Shown here in pieces: positions 20,622 to 29,582 of a stretch of 64,000 bases of DNA. Made by a program: the position numbers and the translations under genes. Origin of the DNA: Nocardioides mesophilus (GTDB lineage Bacteria > Actinomycetota > Actinomycetes > Propionibacteriales > Nocardioidaceae); the NCBI RefSeq assembly GCF_014395785.1, contig NZ_CP060713.1, positions 1 through 64,000 of the forward strand, written 5' to 3'. The number at the start of each line of letters is the position of its first letter. Positions within the stretch are counted from its first letter, which is position 1. Under the pieces are notes generated by a model. It was not told where the DNA came from, ran no database searches, and was given only the letters and a program-made list of their open reading frames with translations.

Positions 20622-21146
20622 ATGTCCACCGCCCAATGGATCCTCAACCTGGCCCTCCTCGGCTGGGTGCTCACCCGCAACCTCGGCACCCACCGCGTTA
20701 CCCGCGCCACGTTCCTCGTCCCGCTAGCAGTCGTCGCCACCGCCGGCGCCTGGTTCCTCCGGGACCTGCCGACGGCCGGCCACGACGTTCGCCTCGAGCT
20801 GGTCGGCGTCGCGGCCGGCCTGGTGCTGGGCACGCTAGCCGCCTTGCTGACCCGGATGCACCGCCACCACGGCCGTCTCGTGGTCAGCGCCGGCACAGCG
20901 TTCGCAGCCGTCTGGATCGCCACGATCGGCGGCCGGATGCTGTTCGCCCAGTGGGCCACGCACTCCGGCGCGCGCACGGTCGGCGAGTTCTCGATGCGCC
21001 ACCAGATCACCGGCGCCGACGCCTGGACCGCCTCGTTCGTCCTGATGGCGCTGACCATGGTGGCCGTCCGGCTCGTGGTGACCGGTGTCCAGGTCTCGGC
21101 GCACCGGTCCGGTGCTGCCACCTTGTCCGAGGCAGGTGCAGCGTGA
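20622..21146 (+). CDS. Four- to five-helix membrane protein, CcdC/DUF1453-like
   Basis: 174 residues with hydrophobic stretches near residues 5-20, 25-45, 55-75, 88-108 and 135-155. The N-terminus (TAQWILNLALLGWVLTRNLG) and overall layout resemble the CcdC/DUF1453 family, but this is an impression, not a search result. ATG preceded by GAAAGG. Its TGA overlaps the GTG of the receiver-protease gene (GTGA), so the two proteins are made together and may act together in the membrane. Confidence 0.65.
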   Translation: MSTAQWILNLALLGWVLTRNLGTHRVTRATFLVPLAVVATAGAWFLRDLPTAGHDVRLELVGVAAGLVLGTLAALLTRMHRHHGRLVVSAGTAFAAVWIATIGGRMLFAQWATHSGARTVGEFSMRHQITGADAWTASFVLMALTMVAVRLVVTGVQVSAHRSGAATLSEAGAA

Positions 21147-22348
21147 CGTCGCTGGACACCTCCACCCGTCCGATCAGGGTCGCCGTCGTCGCCGCCGACG
21201 AGCGGGTGCGGACCAGCCTGCGACACCTGCTGACGGCCGGTGGCGGCACCGTCGTGGTGGAGTCGTACGCCGGCGGCCCGCGTCCGGCGACCAGCTCCGC
21301 GGTGGTCGGCGGGGACGCCGACGTGGTGGTCCTCGACCCCGGGACCGCCACCCGCGAGAGCCACCGCGAGCAGCTCCGCGCGCTGCCCGACGGCCTCCCG
21401 GCTGTCGTGCTCGGCAACGATCGGGGGACCGCCGAAGTCGCGGGGGCCGCCGGTGCGTCGTACCTCGACAAGGCCGACGTCGCCGACCAGCTGCTCGAGA
21501 CGGTCCTGCGCGTGGCCCACCGGGACCACACACGTACGACGGGCCGCCGCGACCACGCCGACACGGGCGCCATCGTCCTGGTGACCCTGGCGTTGTTCGC
21601 CGGGCCGTGGACGTGGTGGTTCAGCCGGATCGCCCAGGACCACGGCGTGATCGGCTGGCACCTCCCCCAGGGCCTCGCGCTTTGGACCATGCCGCCCCTG
21701 CTGGTGGCCGCCCTCGCCGTCACCGGGGGACGTCGCGCCGTTACCGACCTGGGTCGGCGCATCACTCGCGTCCGCGTCCCCGGCTGGACGTGGGCCGCGG
21801 CACTGCTGGCACCTGTGCTCGTGGCCGTGCTCGCCGCCGCCGTGACGACCGCCCTGGGGCGCGACGTCCCGGTCGGCGAGGTGCTGGGGCTGCCCGGCGC
21901 GCTGATCTACCTCGCCTACGGCACCGGGCTGTTCCTGCTCACCGAGGAGGCCGGCTGGCGCGGAGCTGTGCTGCCGCGGCTGCAGCACCGGTTGCAGCCC
22001 TGGCAGGCGGCCCTGGTCCTCGGCGTGATCTGGGCCCTTTGGCACCTGCCGTTGCTGGCTGTCCCCGACGCCGGCGATCAAGGGCTGCCCGTGGCACCCT
22101 TCCTGCTCCTGGTGGTCGCCACCAGTGTTCTGATCACCGGCCTGGTCAACGCCGCGAACGGAAGCGTCATCGTCGCCGCGCTGTTCCACGCCTCCTTCGA
22201 CGCCAGCTACTCCTACCTCGGTGTGGTCGGGTCGGAGCACACCATGATCTGGGCCGCAGCAGCGACCACCACGCTGGCCGCGACCGCCCTCGTGCTCCGC
22301 ACGCGTGGACGTCTCTTCCACGGTCGAACTGTCGCCGGACACGTCTGA
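21143..22348 (+). CDS. Receiver-like domain fused to a CPBP (CAAX/Rce1-type) intramembrane metalloprotease
   Basis: 401 residues. Residues 10-127 look like a response-regulator receiver: RVAVVAADERVRTSL, possible phospho-acceptor Asp65 in DVVVLDPGT and Lys110 in SYLDKADV; the first acidic pair is reduced to Ala-Asp and the usual Thr/Ser strand reads VVLGND. Residues 140-390 are a multi-helix CPBP protease with the EExxxR motif (TEEAGWRGAVLPR, Glu268, Glu269, Arg273), WALWHLP (His301) and ALFHASFDA. GTG start coupled to the previous gene. Rce1-type proteases cleave prenylated or membrane proteins, and bacterial members often serve in immunity or stress. The fusion suggests the protease is switched by phosphorylation or protein contact; this is inference. 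Confidence 0.8.
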   Translation: MTSLDTSTRPIRVAVVAADERVRTSLRHLLTAGGGTVVVESYAGGPRPATSSAVVGGDADVVVLDPGTATRESHREQLRALPDGLPAVVLGNDRGTAEVAGAAGASYLDKADVADQLLETVLRVAHRDHTRTTGRRDHADTGAIVLVTLALFAGPWTWWFSRIAQDHGVIGWHLPQGLALWTMPPLLVAALAVTGGRRAVTDLGRRITRVRVPGWTWAAALLAPVLVAVLAAAVTTALGRDVPVGEVLGLPGALIYLAYGTGLFLLTEEAGWRGAVLPRLQHRLQPWQAALVLGVIWALWHLPLLAVPDAGDQGLPVAPFLLLVVATSVLITGLVNAANGSVIVAALFHASFDASYSYLGVVGSEHTMIWAAAATTTLAATALVLRTRGRLFHGRTVAGHV

Positions 22349-22439
22349 CGGCTTCTGACCCGGCTTGCATCTACGTCAATCCGTGACCGCTGTCCCCCAT
22401 CCGACTGACGCACACCTGCGTCCACAGAACGGAACTCCG

Positions 22440-23009
22440 ATGATCGACCACCTCGCCATCGCTCTCGACCACACTTCGACCGTCATGCACGCCGTCACCG
22501 ACGACCAGTGGACAGCGCCCACGCCGTGTCATGGCTGGGACGTCCGGCATGAGGCGAACCACCTGGTCGGTGGGCTCCGCATCTACACCGCGCAGCTCAC
22601 CGGCGACTCCACCGGCTATGACCACGACGGGACGGACTGGCTAGGCAACGATCCAGCCGCGGCGTACGACGCCGCCGCCACGACCGACCTCGGGGCCTGG
22701 CTGCGGCCCGGCGCCATGGACACGGTGTTCGATCTAGCCTTCGGGAGGGTGCCGGCAGAGATGTCGCTTGTCGTCCACATCACCGAGGTGCTGGTCCACG
22801 GTCTGGACCTCGCTGTCGCGATCGGTCACGAGGAGCTGGCAGACGGCGAGCTCTCCAGCTGGTTGCTCGGCTTGATGCGTGGCATGGGCACCGACTCGTT
22901 CCGGGTGCCCGGCATCTTTGACGCTGAGCGGCCCGCACAACCAGGGGCTCCTGCTCACCGGGAGCTGTTGCGCTACCTGGGCCGCGACATCGCTGCGGTA
23001 CCAGCCTGA
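22440..23009 (+). CDS. TIGR03086-like DinB-fold metal-binding protein
   Basis: 189 residues related to the mycothiol-dependent maleylpyruvate isomerase N-terminal domain/DinB fold. Metal-binding landmarks: TPCHGWDVRHEANHLVGGL (about residues 30-48) and HITEVLVHGLDLAVAIG (about 118-134). Many actinobacteria hold dozens of these; some are mycothiol-dependent transferases, most have no known substrate. ATG at 22440 fits the family start. It stands 91 bp after the protease gene and may have its own promoter. Confidence 0.82.
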   Translation: MIDHLAIALDHTSTVMHAVTDDQWTAPTPCHGWDVRHEANHLVGGLRIYTAQLTGDSTGYDHDGTDWLGNDPAAAYDAAATTDLGAWLRPGAMDTVFDLAFGRVPAEMSLVVHITEVLVHGLDLAVAIGHEELADGELSSWLLGLMRGMGTDSFRVPGIFDAERPAQPGAPAHRELLRYLGRDIAAVPA

Positions 23010-23219
23010 CCCGGCCGCCGGCGGGCATAGTGGGCGGCGGAATCCGTCGGTTGGGGCGATGCGTTCCGCTGGGACGTCATGCCCGCTTCGCTCCAAGGCT
23101 CCTGCTGTGGCGTGGTGGCCATCGCGGACGACGGCACCGCCGTCGCGATGGGACGTGTTGGTTGTTCGCCACAAGCCGAGGCCCAGCCGGTCTTCGCGCG
23201 TCCGGGCTTCGACGGCACG

Positions 23220-23486
23220 TCATCCATGGCCGGTATGTGGCAGATGCTTCGCCGGCGCCCATGAACTTGGTGTCCGGTGGCGTGGTGAGAGGTGAAGGGC
23301 GATGAGGGTGACGCCCAGGTCTCGCAGCTTCTCGAGGACCCCGTGCAGCGCGGCCTGGTCGGGAACGACTCCGGTCAGGGTTGTGGTTCCGTCCTGGGTG
23401 TGGTCGATGGTGAGGCCGAGCCAGTCGGCCCAGTGTTCGTCGAGGTGTCCTTGCACCTCGAAGATGTAGACGCTGGAAGTGCTCAT
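23220..23486 (-). CDS. Small unknown protein of the DGTT-DQAALHG-KLRDLG family (copy A)
   Basis: 88 residues. Shares with the protein at 32792-33052 the pattern of an aromatic-led strand, a GxLDxxWxxWL segment, DGTTxL, DQAALHG and KLRDLG. It reads like a small alpha-beta domain with two strands and one amphipathic helix. I recall such proteins next to LuxR-type regulators in other actinobacteria; no function known. Its ATG overlaps the stop of the DUF2306 gene (ATGA), making it the last gene of a three-gene coupled unit. The C-terminal tail (SPRHRTPSSWAPAKHL) is not conserved in copy B. Confidence 0.7.
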   Translation of the reverse strand: MSTSSVYIFEVQGHLDEHWADWLGLTIDHTQDGTTTLTGVVPDQAALHGVLEKLRDLGVTLIALHLSPRHRTPSSWAPAKHLPHTGHG

Positions 23487-24169
23487 GACGTGGCCGGCAC
23501 GCGGGCCGTCGGCATGCGCGTGCGACGGATGGCCCATTCGGCGACGGCCAGGTTGAGGACCCACGCAGCCGCCTTCTCGAGGTCGCCGGCGACGACGTGC
23601 TCGCCGAAGATCCCCTGGCCGAACGCTTCGGTGAAGATCTGGGTGCCGGCACCGAGGCCCAGGGCGTAGGCGCGGATCATCCAGGCGCGGTGGCTGAGGA
23701 TGTCGCGGCGGCGGATTGCCAGGAAGCCCAGGACGAGGCAGGTTGCCATCGCAGGTGCGACCGCGAGCCGGGAGAAGAACAGGATCCGGCCGCTGCCCGG
23801 CTGCGCGTCGTAGAGCAGGGTCAGCCACAGGGCTGATGCGACGACGAGCAGGCCCACGACGACCAGAACGCGTCCGGCCCGCCGGTGCCAGCTCGACGGC
23901 CGCCGGCGGAACCGACGCACGAACTGGAGCGCGCCGACGAACGCGAAGACTGCCGAGCCGACGATGTGCACCAGCAACGCGACCGGGAACGCGTTGAACC
24001 GTGGGTCCGCGGGAAACAGCTCAGGCCCGCCGGCGAGCTGGATCAGCCGCAGGACGCCGGCGGTCAGCGGGATCGCGCTGAGCAGGATCAGCCCGACGGC
24101 AAGGCGCCATCCGGACCGAGCGCCCGGCCGCTGGCGGACCGGGGGCCCGGCGAGCTGCGAGGCGGTCAT
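23483..24169 (-). CDS. DUF2306-like membrane protein
   Basis: 228 residues with about six helices; the HIVGSAVFAFVGALQFV segment, the following SSWHRRAGRVLVVVG and DILSHRAWMIRAYALGLGAGTQ are typical of DUF2306 proteins, whose histidines suggest heme or metal binding, though none is proven. The ATG at 24169 overlaps the stop of the upstream gene (TGATG); an open frame extends 23 codons further up but inside that gene. Middle gene of the coupled operon. Confidence 0.75.
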   Translation of the reverse strand: MTASQLAGPPVRQRPGARSGWRLAVGLILLSAIPLTAGVLRLIQLAGGPELFPADPRFNAFPVALLVHIVGSAVFAFVGALQFVRRFRRRPSSWHRRAGRVLVVVGLLVVASALWLTLLYDAQPGSGRILFFSRLAVAPAMATCLVLGFLAIRRRDILSHRAWMIRAYALGLGAGTQIFTEAFGQGIFGEHVVAGDLEKAAAWVLNLAVAEWAIRRTRMPTARVPATS

Positions 24170-24846
24170 CACGCGACTGCCGGCTCGGTGGCGCGAGCAG
24201 ACCGCACCGCGTCGGTCCTGGTCTGGCTCTGTCGCCACATCGAGAAGCCGAGGCCGATGAGGGCGACACCGGTCGGCACCGCGAACGGTCGGCTGAACGA
24301 CTCCGGCAGCACTGCCAGGGCGAGCGCTGACGTGGTGCCGTAGGCAAGCAGCGCTGCAACCCAGCGCGGGACGACGCGGGCGCGGTACATGGCGATGCCG
24401 AACAGCAGACCCCCGAGGGCATAGCCCAGGCCCATGAGCATGAACAGCTCCTTCATGTGTCCGAGGTCGCTGGTCGCGCTGGCGCCCATGGCCGCGTCCA
24501 GGAAGTGTCGGACATAGACCGGGTTCGACTCGGCCAGCTTCGGAAGGATGACCGCAACCATGGACTCGACGGCGAACATCGCGAGGTAGCCGGTCATCAG
24601 CAGCGTGTAGCCGGCACGACCGAGGACGCCGAACCGGCGGTAGTGGCGGATGAAGATGCCGGTGAGACCGACCATCGCGAAGACGCTCATCGCGATCTTC
24701 GCGACCTCGCGGACTAAGACGTCGGTGGTGACGATGTGGGCGAGGTCCGCCGGTGGGTGGTTGATCTGGACGCCGATGAAGATGGCACCGGCAGCGGCGG
24801 CGCAGGCCCCGGCGGCTGCGGTGAGGCGGTGGTGAGTGGTGTTCAT
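24169..24846 (-). CDS. Membrane protein of unknown function, first gene of LAL-A operon
   Basis: 225 residues, about six helices (residues 8-25, 45-65, 75-95, 130-150, 160-178, 185-205), with the sequence MKELFMLMGLGYALGGLLFGIAMYRA. No family recognised with confidence; proteins of this look occur beside LuxR-type ATPases. A 19-bp inverted-repeat operator lies 75 bp upstream. Transcribed in the same direction as the LAL regulator, 117 bp behind its stop. Confidence 0.62.
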   Translation of the reverse strand: MNTTHHRLTAAAGACAAAAGAIFIGVQINHPPADLAHIVTTDVLVREVAKIAMSVFAMVGLTGIFIRHYRRFGVLGRAGYTLLMTGYLAMFAVESMVAVILPKLAESNPVYVRHFLDAAMGASATSDLGHMKELFMLMGLGYALGGLLFGIAMYRARVVPRWVAALLAYGTTSALALAVLPESFSRPFAVPTGVALIGLGFSMWRQSQTRTDAVRSARATEPAVA

Positions 24847-24920
24847 GTCTGGTTCCTGTCCTCGGATGCCGGGCTGGTGTCCGGCGATGTCTGGGACGTT
24901 AGGAACAGACGTGGTGAGGC

Positions 24921-24939
24921 CACATCACCACATGATGTG
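24921..24939. promoter_or_regulatory. Inverted repeat in front of operon A
   Basis: CACATCA-CCACA-TGATGTG, perfect 7-bp arms with a 5-base spacer, between the LAL regulator stop and the first membrane gene. An adjoining GTGGTG adds to the symmetry. The half-sites resemble those of the operator at 33089-33104, supporting control by the related LAL regulators. Confidence 0.6.
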
Positions 24940-24963
24940 ATTCGCGGCCTGGGACCCTCCGGA

Positions 24964-27672
24964 TCAGAGGAGTCCGCGCTCGGCTGCCCGGCTCACCGCA
25001 GCCCGGCGGGTGTTCACGCCGAGCTTGGTGAAGATGTGCTTGGTGTGCGTGCGGAGCGTGTTGAGGGACACGTACAGGCGCCGGGCGATCTCGGGGCCGG
25101 TCAGGTCGGTGGCAAGCAGGCGCAGGACGTCGAGCTCACGCTCGCTCAGGGCCTCGTCCGGGTGCTGGTCGCGGCGCGGGGTCGTCCTGGACGTCTTGGC
25201 GGAAGCCAAGACCTGCTCGGCGTAGCGTCGTACGTCCGTCGGGGCACCGCGAGGAAGGCTGGTGAGCAGGTCGACCATGACCGGTCCCTCGTCGAGGAAC
25301 AGGCGGCGGTAACCCGCCGGTACGCCGACGATGAGCGCGGCGGACAGGTCCTCGGCCGCCGCCCGCGGATCACCGGAGGCGTGATGGGCCAGCGCACCCA
25401 CCACGTGTGCCTCGACCAGGCTGCCGTCACGCCCGGACGCCTGAGCCAGGTCGAGGATCTGCTCGACCAGTGCGATCGCGTCGGCGGGGCTGCCCTCCGC
25501 GATGAGGACGCGGGCCAAGGTGAGCTGGTCGTACTCCTGGAGGAATGTCGGCTCGTCGTCAGGTCTGACCTCGTGCTGGCGGGCCCAGGCGCGGGCCTCG
25601 ATCACGTTGCCCTGAGCGAGTCGTACCCGGGCACGAGCTGCGGCGATGGGCCGCACCTCGGGGAAGAACCCGGGTCGGAACATGGGCTCGGCCTCGTCGA
25701 GCATCGCGATCGCCCCGTCCAGGTCACCGGAGGCCCGCAGGACCGCGGCCTTGGTGGTGTACCAACGGTGTCGGTTCTCGGGCAGCGAGGCCAGGTCGCC
25801 CAGCTCGCCGGCGACCTCGAGGTGCCGGGCAGCCGCATCCAGATCGCCGAGCTCGCGGAGCACGTCGGCAAGACCGACGCGCACGTCACCGACCGTCGGC
25901 AGGATCGGGCCCTCGGGACGCACAGCCGTGGCCAGCGCTTCCTCGAAGATCCGGCGCGCCTCCAGCGGGCGTCCGCGAGTGAGCCACATGCTCCCCAGCA
26001 CCACGGCCGACCCCAGCGCATCGGCGACCAGACCGGCCGCACGCATGCTCACGACCGCGTCCGAGAACGTCTCGACCGCTGCCTGCAGGTCGCCAGCAGC
26101 CCAGGCGGCGAGGCCGAGGAAGCCTGCTCCCGCGCCGCGGGAGAAGTCGTCCTCGGGGCCCGCCAGGTCATAGGCACGTTGCGCGTGAGCGATCGTGCCG
26201 GCGACATCGCCCCGGGCCTGCGCGACCGCGGCTCGGTAGACCGCGATCATCGCGGGCAGCGCCCGCATCTCCCGCGCGTGCGCCTCGACCACGTCCTGCG
26301 GCGCGGGGGTGGAAAGGTCGGTTCGCACCGGTCGGGCGTCCAGAGCGCCCTGGGCCACGTCGAGCCAGGCTTCGACACCTTCGAAGTCACCGGCGGCCAG
26401 CCGGCTCCAACCGGTCGCGGTGGCGAGGAGCGGCCGGCGGCGCACGACCTCGGCGGGCACCGCGGCCAGCCACTCCACGATGGTGGCGTCCTGCCTCCCC
26501 TGCCGCAGCCCGGCGAGAGCAAGTTCGACCAGGTCAGCAGTGAGCTCATGGTCCTCGCCGGCGATCGCGTGCGCGACAGCGTCCGGCAACATGCCGTGCT
26601 CAACCAGCCATCGACCTGCAGCGATGTGCAGCCCGCGGAGGCGGTCGGGGTGACGGGCGAGGAGCCGAGCTCGCAGCGCATCCCCGAACAGGTGGTGGTA
26701 GCGGTACCAGCGACGTCCGTCGTCCAACGGGATGACGAAGACGTTCCTCCGCTCGAGAGACTCCAGGATCTCCTGGGCGTCGGAGGTGCCGGTGACGGCG
26801 TCGCAGAGGGAACCGCTGAGCTCGCGCAGCACCGACGTAGCCAGCAGGAACTCCCGCACCCGATCCGGTTGACGGTCGAGAACCTCCTCGACGAGGTAGT
26901 CGAGCACGAAGCGGTGGCTGCCGGCAAAGTCGTCGACGAACGCCGTGGGGTCCTCATGGCCGCTCAAGGAGAGCGCCGCCATCTGCAGACCAGCAGCCCA
27001 CCCCTCGGTGCGCTCGTCGAGCGTGTCGACGTCCTTTCGGGCGAGCGTGAGCCCCATGGCGTCGTTGAGCAGGTCGGCCGCCTCCTCGGCGGTGAACCGC
27101 AGATCGGCGGCTCGTAGCTCGAGCAGGCCGCCCGTGCTGCGAAGCCGCGCCACTGCCAGCGGAGGGTCGGAGCGTGTGGCCATCGCGATGCGGACCTGGC
27201 CGGGAAGATGATCGAGCAGGAACGCGAGCACCTCGTGGACGGCCGGCGCGGTGATCTCGTGGTAGTCGTCGAGAGCCAGCACGGTCGCGTCGGCGAACAT
27301 GTCGAGATCGTTGACCAGGCTGGTCAGCACCATCTCCACCGGGACTTCGGCAGCGGTCTCGACGACATCGCCCACGTCGACGCCGAGGGCGGGGTTGGTG
27401 CTTTGGCAAGCCGCGATCAGGTGGGTCAAGAATCGTCGGACGTCGTTGTCACCGACGTCGAGGGAGACCCACGCGACGCTCAAGCCGGCCGCAGCCGGCG
27501 ACGCGAACCACTGGCTGAGGACGGTGGTCTTGCCGAATCCGGCCGGTGCCGAGACCAGCACGAGGCGCGTGGTGTCGCTCTGCGCGATCCTGAGCCGCTC
27601 CTGTAGCCGGGGTCGGGCAACCGAGTCGGCGCGGGGCTCCGGGAGATGGACCTTCGTCGCCAGGACCGGCAT
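24964..27672 (-). CDS. LAL-family (MalT-type) LuxR transcriptional regulator, copy A
   Basis: 902-residue signal-transduction ATPase. Walker A in SAPAGFGKTTVLSQW (about residues 40-54), Walker B-like TVLALDDYHEI (about 131-141), a winged-helix/TPR middle (WYRYHHLFGDALRARLL), and the LuxR helix-turn-helix at the C-terminus (LSERELDVLRLLATDLTGPEIARRL ... KHIFTKLGVN). MalT relatives bind an inducer in the TPR part and activate transcription when ATP-bound. ATG at 27672 starts directly before the conserved ATKVHLPEPR. Likely controls the operon just downstream. Confidence 0.93.
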   Translation of the reverse strand: MPVLATKVHLPEPRADSVARPRLQERLRIAQSDTTRLVLVSAPAGFGKTTVLSQWFASPAAAGLSVAWVSLDVGDNDVRRFLTHLIAACQSTNPALGVDVGDVVETAAEVPVEMVLTSLVNDLDMFADATVLALDDYHEITAPAVHEVLAFLLDHLPGQVRIAMATRSDPPLAVARLRSTGGLLELRAADLRFTAEEAADLLNDAMGLTLARKDVDTLDERTEGWAAGLQMAALSLSGHEDPTAFVDDFAGSHRFVLDYLVEEVLDRQPDRVREFLLATSVLRELSGSLCDAVTGTSDAQEILESLERRNVFVIPLDDGRRWYRYHHLFGDALRARLLARHPDRLRGLHIAAGRWLVEHGMLPDAVAHAIAGEDHELTADLVELALAGLRQGRQDATIVEWLAAVPAEVVRRRPLLATATGWSRLAAGDFEGVEAWLDVAQGALDARPVRTDLSTPAPQDVVEAHAREMRALPAMIAVYRAAVAQARGDVAGTIAHAQRAYDLAGPEDDFSRGAGAGFLGLAAWAAGDLQAAVETFSDAVVSMRAAGLVADALGSAVVLGSMWLTRGRPLEARRIFEEALATAVRPEGPILPTVGDVRVGLADVLRELGDLDAAARHLEVAGELGDLASLPENRHRWYTTKAAVLRASGDLDGAIAMLDEAEPMFRPGFFPEVRPIAAARARVRLAQGNVIEARAWARQHEVRPDDEPTFLQEYDQLTLARVLIAEGSPADAIALVEQILDLAQASGRDGSLVEAHVVGALAHHASGDPRAAAEDLSAALIVGVPAGYRRLFLDEGPVMVDLLTSLPRGAPTDVRRYAEQVLASAKTSRTTPRRDQHPDEALSERELDVLRLLATDLTGPEIARRLYVSLNTLRTHTKHIFTKLGVNTRRAAVSRAAERGLL

Positions 27673-27792
27673 GTCAAGAGAGTAGTTTCCCCGGGCCGGT
27701 GGAGCTCGGTTTCGGGGCCGATACGGGCGGGCCGGAGCGCTCCGGCCCCTCTCGGGCGCGACGCAGGGACTCGGACGCGTCGCGGCGCACGG

Positions 27793-28485
27793 TCATGCGG
27801 GGTGCGGGTCCTTCTCGGGGTCGTCATCGGGGGCGTCCTGGCCGGAGGCCCGGACCAGCATGCGTTCACCGGGGCGCCCGAAGATGGACAACACCTCCGC
27901 CGGTTCGTCGCCGGTGGAGCCGAACCAGTGCGGCACCTGCGTGTCGAACTCCGCCGCCTCACCAGTCCCGAGGACCAGGTCCTGGTCGCCGAGGATGAGA
28001 CGCATCCGCCCGGAGAGGACGTAGAGCCACTCGAAACCGTCGTGGGTGCGTGGCGCCGGGTCGGACTGGGTGGTGGGGATGACGATCTTCCACGCCTGGA
28101 TCCCGCCCGGACGCGTCAGCGGCAACACCGTCCGCCCGTTCACCCGCCGCGGCTTCAGCCGGATGCGCGGGTCACCGACCTCCGGTGCCCCCACCAGGTC
28201 ATCGAGCGGCACCCGGTAGGTCCGCGCCAGCGGCAACAGGAGCTCCAGGCTGGGTTTGCGCTGCCCCGTCTCGAGCCGCGACAGCGTCGACTTCGACATT
28301 CCGGCCAGGCCCGCGGCTTCGGTCAGCGTCAGCCCGCGCTGTTCGCGAACCCTTCGCAGCCGAGAGCCCACCAGGTCCAGCGCGGCCGCGATGCGCCCAT
28401 CCCCACCCGCCCCGCCAGCCGCCGCACTGCCGGCCGACCCGCCGGTTGCCTCGCTGTGGCTGAGGCTGCTCTCACGTCCAGTCAT
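27793..28485 (-). CDS. XRE-family regulator with C-terminal cupin
   Basis: 230 residues: a low-complexity Gly/Ala head (1-32), an XRE helix-turn-helix (about 38-95, LTLTEAAGLAGMSKSTLSRLETGQRKPSLELLL), then a cupin (about 125-205, HDGFEWLYVLSGRMRLILGDQDLVLGTGEAAEFDTQVPHWF). Such proteins repress or activate small catabolic or detoxification genes on binding a ligand. It is divergent from the flavoprotein gene, with an 11-bp palindrome in the 77-bp gap, and very likely controls it. Confidence 0.92.
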   Translation of the reverse strand: MTGRESSLSHSEATGGSAGSAAAGGAGGDGRIAAALDLVGSRLRRVREQRGLTLTEAAGLAGMSKSTLSRLETGQRKPSLELLLPLARTYRVPLDDLVGAPEVGDPRIRLKPRRVNGRTVLPLTRPGGIQAWKIVIPTTQSDPAPRTHDGFEWLYVLSGRMRLILGDQDLVLGTGEAAEFDTQVPHWFGSTGDEPAEVLSIFGRPGERMLVRASGQDAPDDDPEKDPHPA

Positions 28486-28519
28486 GACCGGATTGAACCG
28501 CCCGTTCCCAGAAACAGCA

Positions 28520-28530
28520 ACAACCGTTGT
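28520..28530. promoter_or_regulatory. Palindrome in the XRE-cupin/flavoprotein divergent promoter
   Basis: ACAAC-C-GTTGT, perfect 5-bp arms around one base. CGTTGTC recurs at 28556-28562 next to the flavoprotein start. Candidate operator for the XRE-cupin protein. Confidence 0.5.
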
Positions 28531-28562
28531 CGACTGCGAAGGAGCACGTCACTCTCGTTGTC

Positions 28563-29582
28563 ATGAGCACGAACGAGATCCAGAACCCCACCAGCGCTGC
28601 TGCTCCCGACGGCCGCGAGTACGACGTAGTCGTCGTCGGCGGCGGCGCAGCCGGACTGTCCGCTGCCCTGGTGCTCGGCCGGGCCCGCCGCCGAGTCGCC
28701 GTCGTCGACGCCGGACAGCCCCGCAACGCGCCCGCCGCGCACATGCACGGGTTCCTGGGGTCCGACGGCCTCCCGCCCGCTGAGCTCCTCGCGCGAGGTC
28801 GCACCGAAGTCGCCAGCTACGGCGTCGAGCTCGTCGCCGGCGCAGTCACCGCCGTCGCGCCCAGCGAGGGCGCACCGACGTCTACGTCTGCGCGGCGCCG
28901 GTTCCAGGTCACCCTGAACGACCGATCCGTCCTCGAGACGCGTGCCGTCCTGGTCACCACCGGCCTGCGGGACGAGGTCCCTGACGTGCCCGGTGTCCGC
29001 GAACGGTGGGGACGCGACCTCCTCCACTGTCCGTACTGCCACGGGTACGAGGTCGCCGACCAGCCCATCGGCATCCTCGCCGGCGACCCTGCCACGACCG
29101 CCGAGTCACTGGCCCACGCCCACATCGTCCGGCAGTGGTCCGACGACGTCGTCTTCTTCGCCAACGGGGCCACCCTCACCGCAGCCCAGCGCGAAGAGCT
29201 CGTTGCCCGCGCCATCGGCATCGTCGACGAGCCCGTCGTCAGCCTGGCTGTCGAGGACGACCACCTCACCGGTGTCGTCATCGCCGGCGGCCGCAACGTG
29301 CCCCGCACCGCGGTGTTCGTCCGACCCCGGTTCGTCCCCAACGACAGCCTCCTCGTCGACCTCGGATGCACCGTCCGAGACACCGGCTGGGTCCAGGTGG
29401 ACGGCACCGGTGCCACCAGCATTCCCGGCGTCTGGGCCGCTGGGAACGCCACGAACCCCCGCGCCCAGGTCATCACCGCCGCCGGCGAGGGGTCCGCTGC
29501 CGCCATTGCCATCAACAACAACCTCGTCGACGAGGATCTCCCCATCGCCGTCAGCGACGTCCGGCCCGGCCTCCCGGCCTGA
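28563..29582 (+). CDS. Thioredoxin-reductase-like FAD-dependent oxidoreductase
   Basis: 339 residues. FAD site VVVGGGAAGLSAALVLGRAR (about 22-41), NAD(P)-type second half, active-site pair in HCPYCHGYE (about 158-161) and a C-terminal ATSIPGVWAAGNATNPRAQV FAD-binding stretch. The CPYCHGYE motif is shared with the low-molecular-weight dithiol oxidases/reductases related to GliT and HlmI, so the substrate need not be thioredoxin. The ATG at 28563 has no close ribosome site (GAAGGAG is 18 bp away), making a TTG at 28527 a remote alternative. Next gene follows after 133 bp. Confidence 0.88.
   Translation: MSTNEIQNPTSAAAPDGREYDVVVVGGGAAGLSAALVLGRARRRVAVVDAGQPRNAPAAHMHGFLGSDGLPPAELLARGRTEVASYGVELVAGAVTAVAPSEGAPTSTSARRRFQVTLNDRSVLETRAVLVTTGLRDEVPDVPGVRERWGRDLLHCPYCHGYEVADQPIGILAGDPATTAESLAHAHIVRQWSDDVVFFANGATLTAAQREELVARAIGIVDEPVVSLAVEDDHLTGVVIAGGRNVPRTAVFVRPRFVPNDSLLVDLGCTVRDTGWVQVDGTGATSIPGVWAAGNATNPRAQVITAAGEGSAAAIAINNNLVDEDLPIAVSDVRPGLPA

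Noticed and set aside
20622-22348. Bacteriocin immunity locus (CPBP proteases often protect against own bacteriocins)
   Set aside because: No bacteriocin precursor, leader peptide or dedicated exporter next to it; the 46-residue protein is basic but lacks a GG leader. The signalling reading fits better.
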